Positions 1 to 7,159 are shown, counted from the first letter of the stretch. The stretch: DNA of 10,595 nucleotides from Candidatus Elarobacter sp. (GCA_030150085.1 JASLGJ010000365.1:1-10595); one strand, 5' to 3'. Program-made: numbers and translations. Notes: generated from the sequence alone by a model not told the origin.

Positions 1-114
1 GACATACTCGCCGTGGCGGATTTCGAGGTCGTTTTCGGGATGTTGCCGCCGAACGCTCTTCAGCAGCGTCCAGTAGCGCGCGTCGTCGAGCAGCGCCGAC
101 TCGGCCGCCGTCAC
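1..114 (-). CDS. 5' end of an unidentified gene, last in the visible purine operon
   Basis: Only the first 38 codons are in the window; the gene continues past the left edge. The start is a GTG at 114-112 that overlaps the TGA of the upstream purP-like gene as GTGA, the same coupling used at purL/purQ and purQ/purS. The frame is open to the edge and begins MTAAESALLDDARYW, followed by a basic stretch (KSVRRQHP) and an acidic/polar one (ENDLEIRHGEYV). The start looks soluble and helical, with no signal peptide or membrane segment. I do not recognise the family. Co-translation with the PurP-like protein suggests a related role, but that is inference from position only. Confidence 0.6.
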   Translation of the reverse strand, partial: MTAAESALLDDARYWTLLKSVRRQHPENDLEIRHGEYV

Positions 115-1253
115 GTCAGCACGTCCGCCAGGCGGCCCTGCTCGCGGGCCCAGGCCAGTTCCATGGCGATGCGCTCGCCGACCGAGACGTCGCGGCCCCA
201 GCGGTACGCCGTGTAGGGGGTGTAGCGGGTGCCGGGCGAGCCCGGGATGCGCAGGCTGACGTCGTAGCAGACGAAGTCCTTGGGCGGCCCGCTCACGATC
301 ACGCACTGCAGCGCGAACGGCCCGATCACCCCGACCCCATCGACTTCCTTGGCGGCGCGGACGAACGCCTCGCCCAGCGCGAAGGCCTTCTCGAGCATCG
401 ACTCGGTCAGCGTCGCGGCGATGTGGCCGGCCTCTTCCATCCGCACCGGCTCGTCGGCCAGGTCGTGCGCCTGGCGGTAGGGCAGCGTGACCAGCCCGTC
501 CTTGTTGGTCTGGCGGCGGGTGTCGGTGCCCATCAGCTCCAGCTCGCCCAGCAGCGGCGACCAGAAGAAGTTCAGGTTGACCGTCGGCCCCAGCGCGAAC
601 TCCTCGATCACCGCGCCCTGCAGACCTTCGCCGGTGACGATGCCGGCGTCGCTCAGCCGGCGCGCGGTGGCCCAGTACTCGTTCTCGCTGCGCACCAGGA
701 AGAACGCGCGCTCGAACGAGACCTTGGCGTGCGGCGCCTTGACCATCACCAGGCGGTCGATCTCCTCGGGCGAGCGGAGCTGCTTGGGATAGCGGATGCC
801 GGCCCGCTCCATGAGCGCGTACTGGTTGTCGGGCTCGTCGCGCTCCTCGGCCCGCAGCAGGCGCCGGTTGCCGAAGAACGGCACCGCCATCCGCTCCTCG
901 ATCTCCGCGTACGAGTAGCGCTGGTGGAGGTAGACCTCGAACGAACGGTTGGCCACGAACACGACGTTCTGCCGCCGCAGGTGCTCGACGAACGCCGGCT
1001 CCAGCACGTCGGCGAACTTCTCGACCTGCAGGGTGGCGTCGACGCAGCCGCGCGGCGGGCCGCCGGTGGTGCGGCGCGCGTAGTGCGTGTCGTAGGTGCG
1101 GTTGCGCCCGCGCTCGGTGACGATCAGGCTGCGCAAGCCCTGCTGGCGCGCGCCGAAGGCGACCTCGAGCGCGGAGTGGCTCCCGATCGAGCACAGGGTG
1201 AGGGCGCTCGCGTCGTACGACGCGAGCGTCCCGGCGAGGTCGAAGGCGCTCAC
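111..1253 (-). CDS. Divergent PurP-like ATP-grasp ligase (second PurP paralogue)
   Basis: A 380-residue protein of the PurP family (formate-AICAR ligase type, an N-terminal PurP domain followed by an ATP-grasp domain). Family landmarks are the N-terminal SIGSHSALEVA (22-32), VPFFGNRRLLR (124-134), the IEEF strand (216-219), NFFWSPLLGELELMG (228-242) and GVIGPFALQ (308-316). It is not equivalent to the neighbouring purP. The usual PHGSF is ANRSF (101-105). The glycine-rich GAxGGxGY loop is replaced by APHAKVSFERAFF (173-185). The MDxRYETN segment becomes TDTRRQTN (243-250), and the C-terminal EISAR/GGTN region becomes VSLRIPGSPGTRYTPY (332-347). ATP and substrate contacts therefore probably differ, so the reaction cannot be assumed to be AICAR formylation. 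Archaea also carry several PurP paralogues of uncertain role. The GTG start at 1253 is supported by an AAGGA ribosome-binding site 9 nt upstream. Confidence 0.85.
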   Translation of the reverse strand: MSAFDLAGTLASYDASALTLCSIGSHSALEVAFGARQQGLRSLIVTERGRNRTYDTHYARRTTGGPPRGCVDATLQVEKFADVLEPAFVEHLRRQNVVFVANRSFEVYLHQRYSYAEIEERMAVPFFGNRRLLRAEERDEPDNQYALMERAGIRYPKQLRSPEEIDRLVMVKAPHAKVSFERAFFLVRSENEYWATARRLSDAGIVTGEGLQGAVIEEFALGPTVNLNFFWSPLLGELELMGTDTRRQTNKDGLVTLPYRQAHDLADEPVRMEEAGHIAATLTESMLEKAFALGEAFVRAAKEVDGVGVIGPFALQCVIVSGPPKDFVCYDVSLRIPGSPGTRYTPYTAYRWGRDVSVGERIAMELAWAREQGRLADVLT

Positions 1254-1262
1254 ACCGTGGTT

Positions 1263-1267
1263 TCCTT
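1263..1267 (-). promoter_or_regulatory. Ribosome-binding site of the second purP-like gene
   Basis: On the minus strand AAGGA lies 9 nt before the GTG start at 1253, inside an A-rich patch (CAAAAGGAAACC) that stands out in this GC-rich DNA. It decides the start, because the family N-terminus begins shortly after. This is one of the few clear Shine-Dalgarno sequences in the operon; most other genes rely on overlapping stop/start codons. Confidence 0.65.
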
Positions 1268-1269
1268 TT

Positions 1270-1324
1270 GGGCGGACCGGAGCGCAGCGAGGACCGCGAA
1301 GGCTTCGGCGTTCACGCCGAAGCC
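1270..1324 (-). repeat. Intergenic hairpin repeat, copy A
   Basis: This element fills most of the 72-nt gap between the exported-protein gene and the second purP-like gene. On the transcribed strand it starts 1 nt after the TAG stop with a perfect 10-bp stem and 4-nt loop (plus-strand arms 1301-1310 and 1315-1324, loop 1311-1314). A 31-nt linker containing TCCTCGCTGCGCTCCGG follows. Plus-strand bases 1270-1302 match 7108-7140 (copy B) at 29 of 33 positions. The stem arms differ in sequence between copies but stay self-complementary. No T-run follows the stem, so it does not look like an intrinsic terminator. A REP-like palindrome or an RNA-processing/stability element is possible. Confidence 0.7.
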
Positions 1325-1325
1325 A

Positions 1326-2450
1326 CTACGTCGCGAGGAAGGCGCGGGCCTCGGTCGAGCTGGGGTAGCTGACGAGCAGCGTGCGGCGGACGAGCTGCTG
1401 CTGCTGCTTGGCCTCGGGCGTGTCCTCGCGCTCGAGCGTGTCGTAGGCCCGCTTGTAGAGGCGCGGCAGCTCGTAGTCGCGCGGGTACTGGTGCTGCCAG
1501 TCGTCGAGCGAGTCGACCACCCAGACCGTCTCCTGGGTCATCCGCCCGCCCCAGCCGGCGTCGAGGTACTTGCCGATCCGGGCCAGCTCGTTGCGCACCC
1601 CGATGGGCGAGAGCTTGGTGTGGCCGAAGTACTCGTCGGCCGGCGCGGTGATGACCAGGTAGGCGTTGTGCGAGACGACCCGGCCGATCACCGCCAGCCC
1701 CTTGGTCGAGGCCCGGTGCGAGGCGACCACCCGCGCGGTCTCGCGCTCGGCGTCACTGTAGCCGGGGCCGGCGTTGCGGGCCGCGTCGACCAGCGGGAAG
1801 AGCACCCGGCCCAGGTCCTGCGGGACCGCGGCGATCGGGAAGGTCGCCTGCGCCGCGCGCCCGAGCGCCAGCGCCCGCCAAGCGGTGTCGTGGGTCAGGT
1901 TGTAGGCCCGCAGGTCGGCCTCGACCTGGCCCAGCAGAGCCTGCACGTCGTTCGGGTAGTCCTTCGTCAGGGCGGTCGCGTCGGCGTCGGCGTCGTGCGC
2001 CAGGCGGTCGTTGTCGGCGTCCTCGGCGTCGAGCTTGGCCAGCAGCGCCTGGGCGGCCGGGCCGCGCTGGGGGTCGTTCGCGTACGCCTGGGCCGCGCCG
2101 CGGACGTACCACTCGGCCGCGTCGTTGCTGATCAGGGGGTCGTAGTGGAGCTGCGCGGCGAGGTCGACCGCGATGCCCTTGATCTGGAGGTTCTGGGGAT
2201 CGTCGCGCAGCTTGAGCTCGTACGCCCGCCCGGCGTCGAGCACGGTGGAGAAGTAGTCGAGCTGGTCGGCCAGGTGCCAGCCGGCGGCCGCTCCCTTGTC
2301 GTAGGAGGCCTTCATCTGGCGGTAGAGCTGGGCCGGATCGACCTCCAGGGCGGCCCGGGCGGGCAGGGCCTGGAGGGTGAGGACGAGCGCCGCGGCCAGC
2401 GCGGCGAGCAGGTTACCGGTTCGTGATCGTGCTGTCGTCGAGGACCGCAT
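1326..2450 (-). CDS. Exported, mostly helical protein of unknown function inside the purine operon
   Basis: From the ATG at 2450 this is a 374-residue protein. It has a convincing Sec signal peptide: basic n-region with Arg2, Arg8 and Arg10, hydrophobic core NLLAALAAALVLTLQAL (13-29), and cleavage after ALPARA near residue 33. The mature part is rich in Ala, Asp and Leu, with helix pairs that resemble degenerate TPR-like repeats (about 40-240), for example DLAAQLHYDPL and AAQAYANDPQ. A less repetitive C-terminal part (250-374) contains SHNAYLVITAPADEYFGHTK (260-279). No enzyme motif is recognised. The start overlaps the end of purP by 38 nt. An in-frame ATG at 2474 would add 8 residues; I prefer 2450 because it gives a normal signal peptide. 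Neither has a strong ribosome-binding site. It is presumably periplasmic or cell-surface, and no link to purine metabolism is visible in the sequence. Confidence 0.8.
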   Translation of the reverse strand: MRSSTTARSRTGNLLAALAAALVLTLQALPARAALEVDPAQLYRQMKASYDKGAAAGWHLADQLDYFSTVLDAGRAYELKLRDDPQNLQIKGIAVDLAAQLHYDPLISNDAAEWYVRGAAQAYANDPQRGPAAQALLAKLDAEDADNDRLAHDADADATALTKDYPNDVQALLGQVEADLRAYNLTHDTAWRALALGRAAQATFPIAAVPQDLGRVLFPLVDAARNAGPGYSDAERETARVVASHRASTKGLAVIGRVVSHNAYLVITAPADEYFGHTKLSPIGVRNELARIGKYLDAGWGGRMTQETVWVVDSLDDWQHQYPRDYELPRLYKRAYDTLEREDTPEAKQQQQLVRRTLLVSYPSSTEARAFLAT

Positions 2451-3495
2451 CGAGCGAGTTGGAGAGCAGAGCATGCTTGATTTCCCGGGCGATACGGCGG
2501 CCGGTGGACATCGGCTCGCTGTAGTTCAGGTACGAGTACGGTGACCCGTCGATGAAGGGGTTCGTACCCGCGACGATCCGCGCCGAGATCTCCATGACGT
2601 AGAAATTGGTGTCCGGCGTGATGATCGTCTCGATACAGAACGCACCGAACAGCCCTTTGGGTCCGCAGATCTCCTGCGAGACGCGGACCACGTCCTCGCC
2701 CATCCGGAAGGCCTCGGCCAGCAGCGACTCGCGCAGCACCAGCGGCGAGTTGCCCACCACCACGTAGGAGGGGTCGATGTCCATCCCGGCCTGCGCCGAG
2801 GACGGGATGCGGCCCAGCGAGTCGACGTTGGTCTCGTAGCGCCGGTCCATCGACATGATCTCCAGCTTGCCGGTCAGCGGCGAGTAGAAGTAGTGGATGT
2901 AGGCCGGCACGCCGATGACGTACTCTTGGAGGATGTAGTTCTGGCGGGCCAGCAGCGAGGCGCGCTCCTCGAAGTCGTGCGCGTCGCGCACGAACATGTA
3001 GCCCTTGCCGCCCTGCGCCCCGTAGAGCTTGACGATCACCGGGCGGTCGATCTCGGCCCCGGTGCGGAACTGGCGCGGCAGCTTGAGGTTGGCCCGGGTC
3101 AGCCACTGGCGCTGCAGCTCGCGGCTGGCCTCCCAGTCGAGCACCGCCTTGTTCCCGAAGTAGGGAATGCGCATCTTCTTGTGGTCTTCGAGCGACAGGT
3201 AGGCCACGAACGAGCCGTGCGGCACGATGATGATCTTGCGCTGCTCGAGCTGGGGCACCAGCGACATGAAGTCGCTGTACTTGTCGATCGTGATGACCTC
3301 GTCGACGAAGGCGTACGAGCGGTACAGCCGCTCGGTCTCGCGGTTCGCGATGGCGAGCGTGTTGAAGCCCTCGTCGTGCGCGCCCTTGAGGATCTGCAGC
3401 GCCGAGTGCGAGCCCAGCGTCGCGACCGTGTACAGGCCGCCCACCCCGTCGCGGCGGTTCTGCAGTTGAAGCCCGTGTTCGATCGTCATGGTCAT
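2413..3495 (-). CDS. purP: PurP, formate-dependent AICAR formyltransferase (ATP-grasp ligase)
   Basis: A 360-residue protein matching archaeal PurP in length and motif order. PurP converts AICAR, formate and ATP to FAICAR, replacing the folate-dependent transformylase half of PurH. Visible motifs are VATLGSHSALQILKGA (24-39), VPHGSF (91-96), IPYFGNKAVLDWE (110-122), the ATP-grasp loop VKLYGAQGGKGYMF (155-168), HYFYSPLTGKLEIMSMDRRY (201-220), GAFCIET (284-290), metal/ATP-binding MEISARIVAGTNPF (301-314) and GRRIAREIK (332-340). All expected regions are intact, so it should be active. The ATG at 3495 overlaps the purS stop as ATGA; a second ATG two codons on is equally possible. Most bacteria use bifunctional PurH instead, which makes the gene taxonomically informative. 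PurB, encoded in the same operon, produces its substrate. Confidence 0.93.
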   Translation of the reverse strand: MTMTIEHGLQLQNRRDGVGGLYTVATLGSHSALQILKGAHDEGFNTLAIANRETERLYRSYAFVDEVITIDKYSDFMSLVPQLEQRKIIIVPHGSFVAYLSLEDHKKMRIPYFGNKAVLDWEASRELQRQWLTRANLKLPRQFRTGAEIDRPVIVKLYGAQGGKGYMFVRDAHDFEERASLLARQNYILQEYVIGVPAYIHYFYSPLTGKLEIMSMDRRYETNVDSLGRIPSSAQAGMDIDPSYVVVGNSPLVLRESLLAEAFRMGEDVVRVSQEICGPKGLFGAFCIETIITPDTNFYVMEISARIVAGTNPFIDGSPYSYLNYSEPMSTGRRIAREIKHALLSNSLDAVLDDSTITNR

Positions 3496-3935
3496 CTCGT
3501 TATCGCCACCTGGAATGCGGGGTTGCAAAGAAAGGTCTCGACCGCTCGCTCGCGCACGGCCGGGGGAACGTCGCGGCCCGAGGCGTCGAGCAGCCGCCAC
3601 GCGGTGCGGCGGCGGATCGCGCGGACGCCGCGGATCGGGCGGCCTGCCACGAGGGTCGCCGGGGCTTCGTCGCGCGCGGCGATCCACACCTCGCCCGGCT
3701 CGGGCTCGGCCGAGGCGCGCTCGACCAAGCGGTGCTTGTTGGGGTTGTGGATCGTCTCGATCGAGGCCACCGTCGCGGCGAGGTCGTCCGCCGCGGCGTC
3801 GTCCACGTCGAACAGCCAGACGTCGGCCCGGCGCACGGCGGCGACCGGCACGCCCAGCCGGTCCAGCGTCTCGAACGCGGTGAACGCCTCGTTGTCGGGG
3901 ATCGTCAGGGAGACGGCATAGGCCCGGGTGCTCAC
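3492..3935 (-). CDS. purS: PurS-like FGAM synthase subunit, apparently two PurS units in tandem
   Basis: PurS is a small (about 80-residue) structural subunit that bridges PurL and PurQ, normally as a dimer. This protein has 147 residues. Its N-terminal half (5-72) follows the PurS pattern: a beta strand (YAVSLTIP), a helix, then GVPVAAVRRADVWLFDVD (28-45), and a C-terminal helix ending IETIHNPNKHRLVE (59-72), comparable to the family's cExLLxNPviExyx. The second half (82-147) repeats it: EVWIAARDEA (82-91), GVRAIRRRTAWRLLDAS (103-119) and AVETFLCNPAFQVAIT (131-146). This suggests a fused PurS dimer, like the paired PurS-like folds at the N-terminus of large PurL. It lies directly after purL and purQ. 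Its GTG start overlaps the purQ stop as GTGA. The role is secure from context; the duplication is my reading of weak internal similarity. Confidence 0.82.
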   Translation of the reverse strand: MSTRAYAVSLTIPDNEAFTAFETLDRLGVPVAAVRRADVWLFDVDDAAADDLAATVASIETIHNPNKHRLVERASAEPEPGEVWIAARDEAPATLVAGRPIRGVRAIRRRTAWRLLDASGRDVPPAVRERAVETFLCNPAFQVAITR

Positions 3936-4756
3936 GCGCGCGCCTCGCTCGCCGCGGGCGCAGCGGCGCGGACAGCGCGCGCGAAGTGCGCGAAGAAGCG
4001 GATGCCGCCCGAGGGGGCGAGCATGCGGGTCCGGTCGCGCGAGGCGTCGAGGTGCTGGTAGGTCCAGGCGTCGCGTTCGGGGTGCGGCATGATCGCCAGC
4101 ACGTTGCCGGCCCGGTTCACCAGCGCCGCGGCGCCCAGAGCGGACCCGTTCGGCCCGGGGACCGGGTTGCCGGCCTGGTCGGCGTAGACGAAGGCCAGGT
4201 GGCCGCCCGCGCGCATGCGCTCCAGCTCGGCGGGCGGGGCGACCAGCCGGCCGTCGCCGTGCGAGGCCCAGGCCGGGATCAGCGCGCCCGGCTCGATGCC
4301 CGCCAGGATCGGCACCCGCTCGGGCGCGACCGCCAGCTTGGCGTGGACGTGAACGGACAGAAACCGCCCGCCCTGGTTGGGTGCGAAGGCGGCGGTCGAC
4401 CGGCGCAGCGGGCCGGTGCCGGGCACCAGCCCGGCCTCGGCCAGAATTTGCGCCCCGTTGCAGATGCCCAGCACGAGCTTGCCGGCCTGCGCGGCCTCGA
4501 TCACCGGGTCCATCAGCGCGTCGTGCGCGGCGACCGCGCCGGCCCGCACCCGGTCCTCGTGCGCGAACCCGCCCGGCAGCACGAACGCGCCGAACTCCGC
4601 CAGCGCCTGGGGCCGACTCCAGTGCACCAGCGCCGCGTCCAGCCCGACCGCGCGCAGCGCGCGCAGCGTCTCGTCCTCGCTGTTGGTGCCGGGGAAGACG
4701 AGCACGGCGACCCGTGGACCGGTGCGGAGTTCCCCCGACCCGTTGCCTGCGCTCAC
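3932..4756 (-). CDS. purQ: PurQ, glutaminase subunit of FGAM synthase
   Basis: A class I glutamine amidotransferase of 274 residues that hydrolyses glutamine and passes ammonia to PurL. Motifs are VAVLVFPGTNSEDET (16-30), VLPGGFAHEDRVRAG (59-73), the nucleophile elbow GICNGAQIL (97-105) with Cys99, SHGDGR (165-170), and the triad partners in PHPERD with His225 and Glu227. It is longer than the roughly 230 residues typical of bacterial PurQ. The extra length lies in a short N-terminal lead (1-14), a loop near 193-205 and the tail after PHPERD. The GTG start overlaps the purL TGA as GTGA, which fixes the reading start despite the lead sequence. The stop overlaps the purS start in the same way, so purL, purQ and purS are translationally coupled, as expected for subunits of one complex. 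Confidence 0.95.
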   Translation of the reverse strand: MSAGNGSGELRTGPRVAVLVFPGTNSEDETLRALRAVGLDAALVHWSRPQALAEFGAFVLPGGFAHEDRVRAGAVAAHDALMDPVIEAAQAGKLVLGICNGAQILAEAGLVPGTGPLRRSTAAFAPNQGGRFLSVHVHAKLAVAPERVPILAGIEPGALIPAWASHGDGRLVAPPAELERMRAGGHLAFVYADQAGNPVPGPNGSALGAAALVNRAGNVLAIMPHPERDAWTYQHLDASRDRTRMLAPSGGIRFFAHFARAVRAAAPAASEARA

Positions 4757-7107
4757 GATGCGGTCGCGGCTCCGTAGAAATCGCGCAGCGGCGCTTCCCA
4801 GGCTTCGGCGAGGTCGTCCAGCGAGACGGTCGCGGTGACCTTGCCGGTGCGTTCGGAGTGCAGGGCCAGGCGCGGCTCGGCGGTGGTCACGATGGAGCCG
4901 TAGCCCAGCTCCACGCCGTGCTCCTGCGCCAGCGCGTCGAGCAGGTCGATCTCGCCCCCCACCTCGAGCACGAAGCCGGGCTCCTCGCTGAAGTTCCAGA
5001 CCACCTCGGGCGAGGTCGCGCCGATCGCCTCGTCCTCCTCGATGGCCAGCCCCAGCGGGGTGCCGTTGGCGCGCGCGGCGAGCGCCATCTCGGCCAGCGC
5101 GACCAGGAAGCCGCCGTCGCTGACGTCGCGCGCCGCGAGCACCAGCCCGCGCGCGATCGCCTCGCGCACGAACGCGCAGGCGCGCCCGAACCAGGCGTAG
5201 TCGGCCGCCGGCAGCGCGCTCGAGGCGATGCCGAGCTGCTCGGCGATCACCGAGCCGCCCAGCGCGATCGCTTCGACCGGGGGCGCGACGAAGGCGATCG
5301 GCGAGCCGGCCCGCTTGAGCGCCATCGTGACCGTGTTCGCGACGTCGGCAATCGTGCCGACGCAGCCCACGATGGGCGAGGGCGCGACGTGGTTGCCCGA
5401 CGACGAGCGGTTGTAGAGCGAGACGTTGCCCGAGACGAACGGCACGCCCAGCGCGGTCGCCGCCGCGGCCAGCCCGTCGACCGCGGCGACGAACGCGCCC
5501 ATGTGCTCGGGCACGGTCGGGTCGCCGAAGTTCAGGCAGTCGGTCAGCCCGGCCGGCGCCGCGCCGACCGCCGTGACGTTCGCGATGGCCTCGATCACGG
5601 CCAGCTCGGCCGCGCGGCGCGGGTCGATCTTCCCATAGCGGGGGTTCCCGCCCAGTCCCAGCGCCATCGCCAGCGGCGCGCCGGGCACGGGCACCAGCAC
5701 GCCCGCGTCGGCGTAGCCGGGCGGGATCGCGGTGCAGCCGCGCACGACGCCGTCGTAGCGGCGGTAGATCGACGCGCGCGAGCAGACGTCGCGGTGCGCG
5801 AGCACGCCGCGCAGGCGCTCGAACAGCGTGCCGGGCCGCTGGCGCACCGCGGCCTCGATCGCGCGCTCGCGCGCGGCCGGCGGCTCGGGCTTCACCGCGG
5901 GCAGCACGTAGGGGCGCGAGTAGCGCACGCCGCCGGTCAGGAACGCGAGGTCGACGTCCATCACCGTCTCGCCGCGGTGGCGCGCGACGTAGCGCCCGCT
6001 GTCGGTGACCTTGCCGATCACCGCCGCGCGCGCTCCGCGCGCGACGCGCGGCAGCGTGTAGACGTCGTTGTAGATCGAGAGCAGCACCGGCGTGAAGGCT
6101 GGAGGCACGATCCAGCACAGCCGCTCCTGGGTCTCGCCGATCGCGATCACCTCGGGCGGCAGATCCCGCTGGCCGGTCGCGACCAGGTCGAGATCGACCT
6201 CGGCACCCATGCCGCCCGCCGCGCACAGCTCCGCGCTGCAGCCCGCCAGGCCGCCCGCGCCCAAGTCCTTGAAGCCGACCTCGAGCCCGCGCGCGCGCAG
6301 CTCGGCGAACACCGCGTAGGACGCGCGCATGACGACGTTCTTGAGGAACGGGTCGGGCACTTGGACCGCGCCCTTGTTCTGCTCGGCGTCCTCCTCGTCG
6401 AGCGTGAGCGACGAGAACGACGCGCCGCCGAAGCCGCTGCGATCGGTGGCCTTGCCGACGAGCACGATGTCCCAGCCGGCGCTGCCCTTGGGCGCGCGGC
6501 TGTGGATGACGTCCTTCTCCTTCACCACCCCCAGCGCGACGACGTTGACCAGCACGTTGTCGTCGAACGACTCGTCGACGAACACGTCGCCGCCGACGTT
6601 GGGCACGCCGATCGCGTTGCCGTAGGCGGCGATGCCGTCGACCACGCTCTGCGCGACGTAGCGGCAGTGCGGGTTCTCCAGCCGCCCGAAGCGCAGCGGG
6701 TCGGCCACGCCGATCACCTCGGCGCCCATGCACAGCACGTCGCGCACGATCCCGCCGATGCCGGTCGCCGCGCCCTCGAACGGCACGACCTGCGAGGGGT
6801 GGTTGTGCGACTCGTGCGCGACGACGATCCCGTAGGTCTCGCCCTCGTACTCGCCCAGGCGCACGATCCCGGCATCCTCGCCCACGCCGAGCAGCACCGT
6901 CGGCCCCTGCGTCGGCAGCTTCCCCAGGTGCGCGCGCGAGGACTTGTAGGAGCAATGCTCGCTCCACTGCGCGTCGAACGCGAACGCTTCCGTCGCCGTC
7001 GGCACCCGCCCGAGGTGCTCGGCGATGCGCCGCAGCTCGTCGTCCGACAGCCCGACCCCCAGCCGCCGCCCCAGCGCGACGGCCTCGGCTCCCACGTCCG
7101 TCGTCAC
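4753..7107 (-). CDS. purL: PurL, synthetase subunit of FGAM synthase (small type)
   Basis: A 784-residue small PurL of the AIRS/PurM-like superfamily. It uses ATP and PurQ-derived ammonia to convert FGAR to FGAM in the cytoplasm. Motifs are WSEHCSYKSSRAHL (48-61), AHESHNHPSQVVPFEGAATG (97-116) with the conserved histidines, GGIVRDVLCMGA (118-129), GNAIGVPNVGGD (163-174), DLGAGGLAG (281-289), LNFGDPTVPEHMGAF (525-539), PFVSGNVSLYNRS (556-568) and DVSDGGFLVALAEM (661-674). It lacks the glutaminase domain of large PurL, which matches the separate purQ and purS. The GTG start at 7107 directly abuts intergenic repeat copy B, with no recognisable Shine-Dalgarno; the in-frame GTG at 7095 is no better supported. 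The family alignment begins near residue 15, so the exact start is uncertain by a few codons. Confidence 0.96.
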   Translation of the reverse strand: MTTDVGAEAVALGRRLGVGLSDDELRRIAEHLGRVPTATEAFAFDAQWSEHCSYKSSRAHLGKLPTQGPTVLLGVGEDAGIVRLGEYEGETYGIVVAHESHNHPSQVVPFEGAATGIGGIVRDVLCMGAEVIGVADPLRFGRLENPHCRYVAQSVVDGIAAYGNAIGVPNVGGDVFVDESFDDNVLVNVVALGVVKEKDVIHSRAPKGSAGWDIVLVGKATDRSGFGGASFSSLTLDEEDAEQNKGAVQVPDPFLKNVVMRASYAVFAELRARGLEVGFKDLGAGGLAGCSAELCAAGGMGAEVDLDLVATGQRDLPPEVIAIGETQERLCWIVPPAFTPVLLSIYNDVYTLPRVARGARAAVIGKVTDSGRYVARHRGETVMDVDLAFLTGGVRYSRPYVLPAVKPEPPAARERAIEAAVRQRPGTLFERLRGVLAHRDVCSRASIYRRYDGVVRGCTAIPPGYADAGVLVPVPGAPLAMALGLGGNPRYGKIDPRRAAELAVIEAIANVTAVGAAPAGLTDCLNFGDPTVPEHMGAFVAAVDGLAAAATALGVPFVSGNVSLYNRSSSGNHVAPSPIVGCVGTIADVANTVTMALKRAGSPIAFVAPPVEAIALGGSVIAEQLGIASSALPAADYAWFGRACAFVREAIARGLVLAARDVSDGGFLVALAEMALAARANGTPLGLAIEEDEAIGATSPEVVWNFSEEPGFVLEVGGEIDLLDALAQEHGVELGYGSIVTTAEPRLALHSERTGKVTATVSLDDLAEAWEAPLRDFYGAATAS

Positions 7108-7159
7108 GGGCGAACCGCAGCGCAGCGAGGGCCGCGCAGGGTTCGCGGCACGCGAACCC
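7108..7159 (-). repeat. Intergenic hairpin repeat, copy B
   Basis: This fills the 54-nt purC-purL gap. On the transcribed strand, 2 nt after the purC TGA, a perfect 9-bp stem with a 3-nt loop forms (plus-strand arms 7139-7147 and 7151-7159, loop 7148-7150). The linker CCTCGCTGCGCTGCGG then runs up to the purL GTG. Bases 7108-7140 match copy A (1270-1302) at 29 of 33 positions. The arm nearest the linker shares only partial sequence with copy A but pairs perfectly with its own partner. A second, competing 7-bp pairing exists between GCGAACC in the stem (minus strand) and GGTTCGC just before the purL start. No poly-T tract follows. Confidence 0.7.

Noticed and set aside
1301..1324. The 10-bp hairpin after the exported-protein gene as a rho-independent terminator.
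   Set aside because: No T-run follows on the transcribed strand, the next gene starts about 50 nt on with a good ribosome-binding site, and the same element recurs inside the operon between purC and purL.
1396..1411. Run of CTG/CAG-like triplets in the exported-protein gene as a microsatellite.
   Set aside because: It encodes a short Gln run (QQQQ) in a helical C-terminal region and is too short to be a meaningful repeat.
423..2426. A 667-codon plus-strand open frame across the second purP-like gene and the exported-protein gene.
   Set aside because: Same composition artefact: biased antisense protein, and it spans two unrelated minus-strand genes and their gap.
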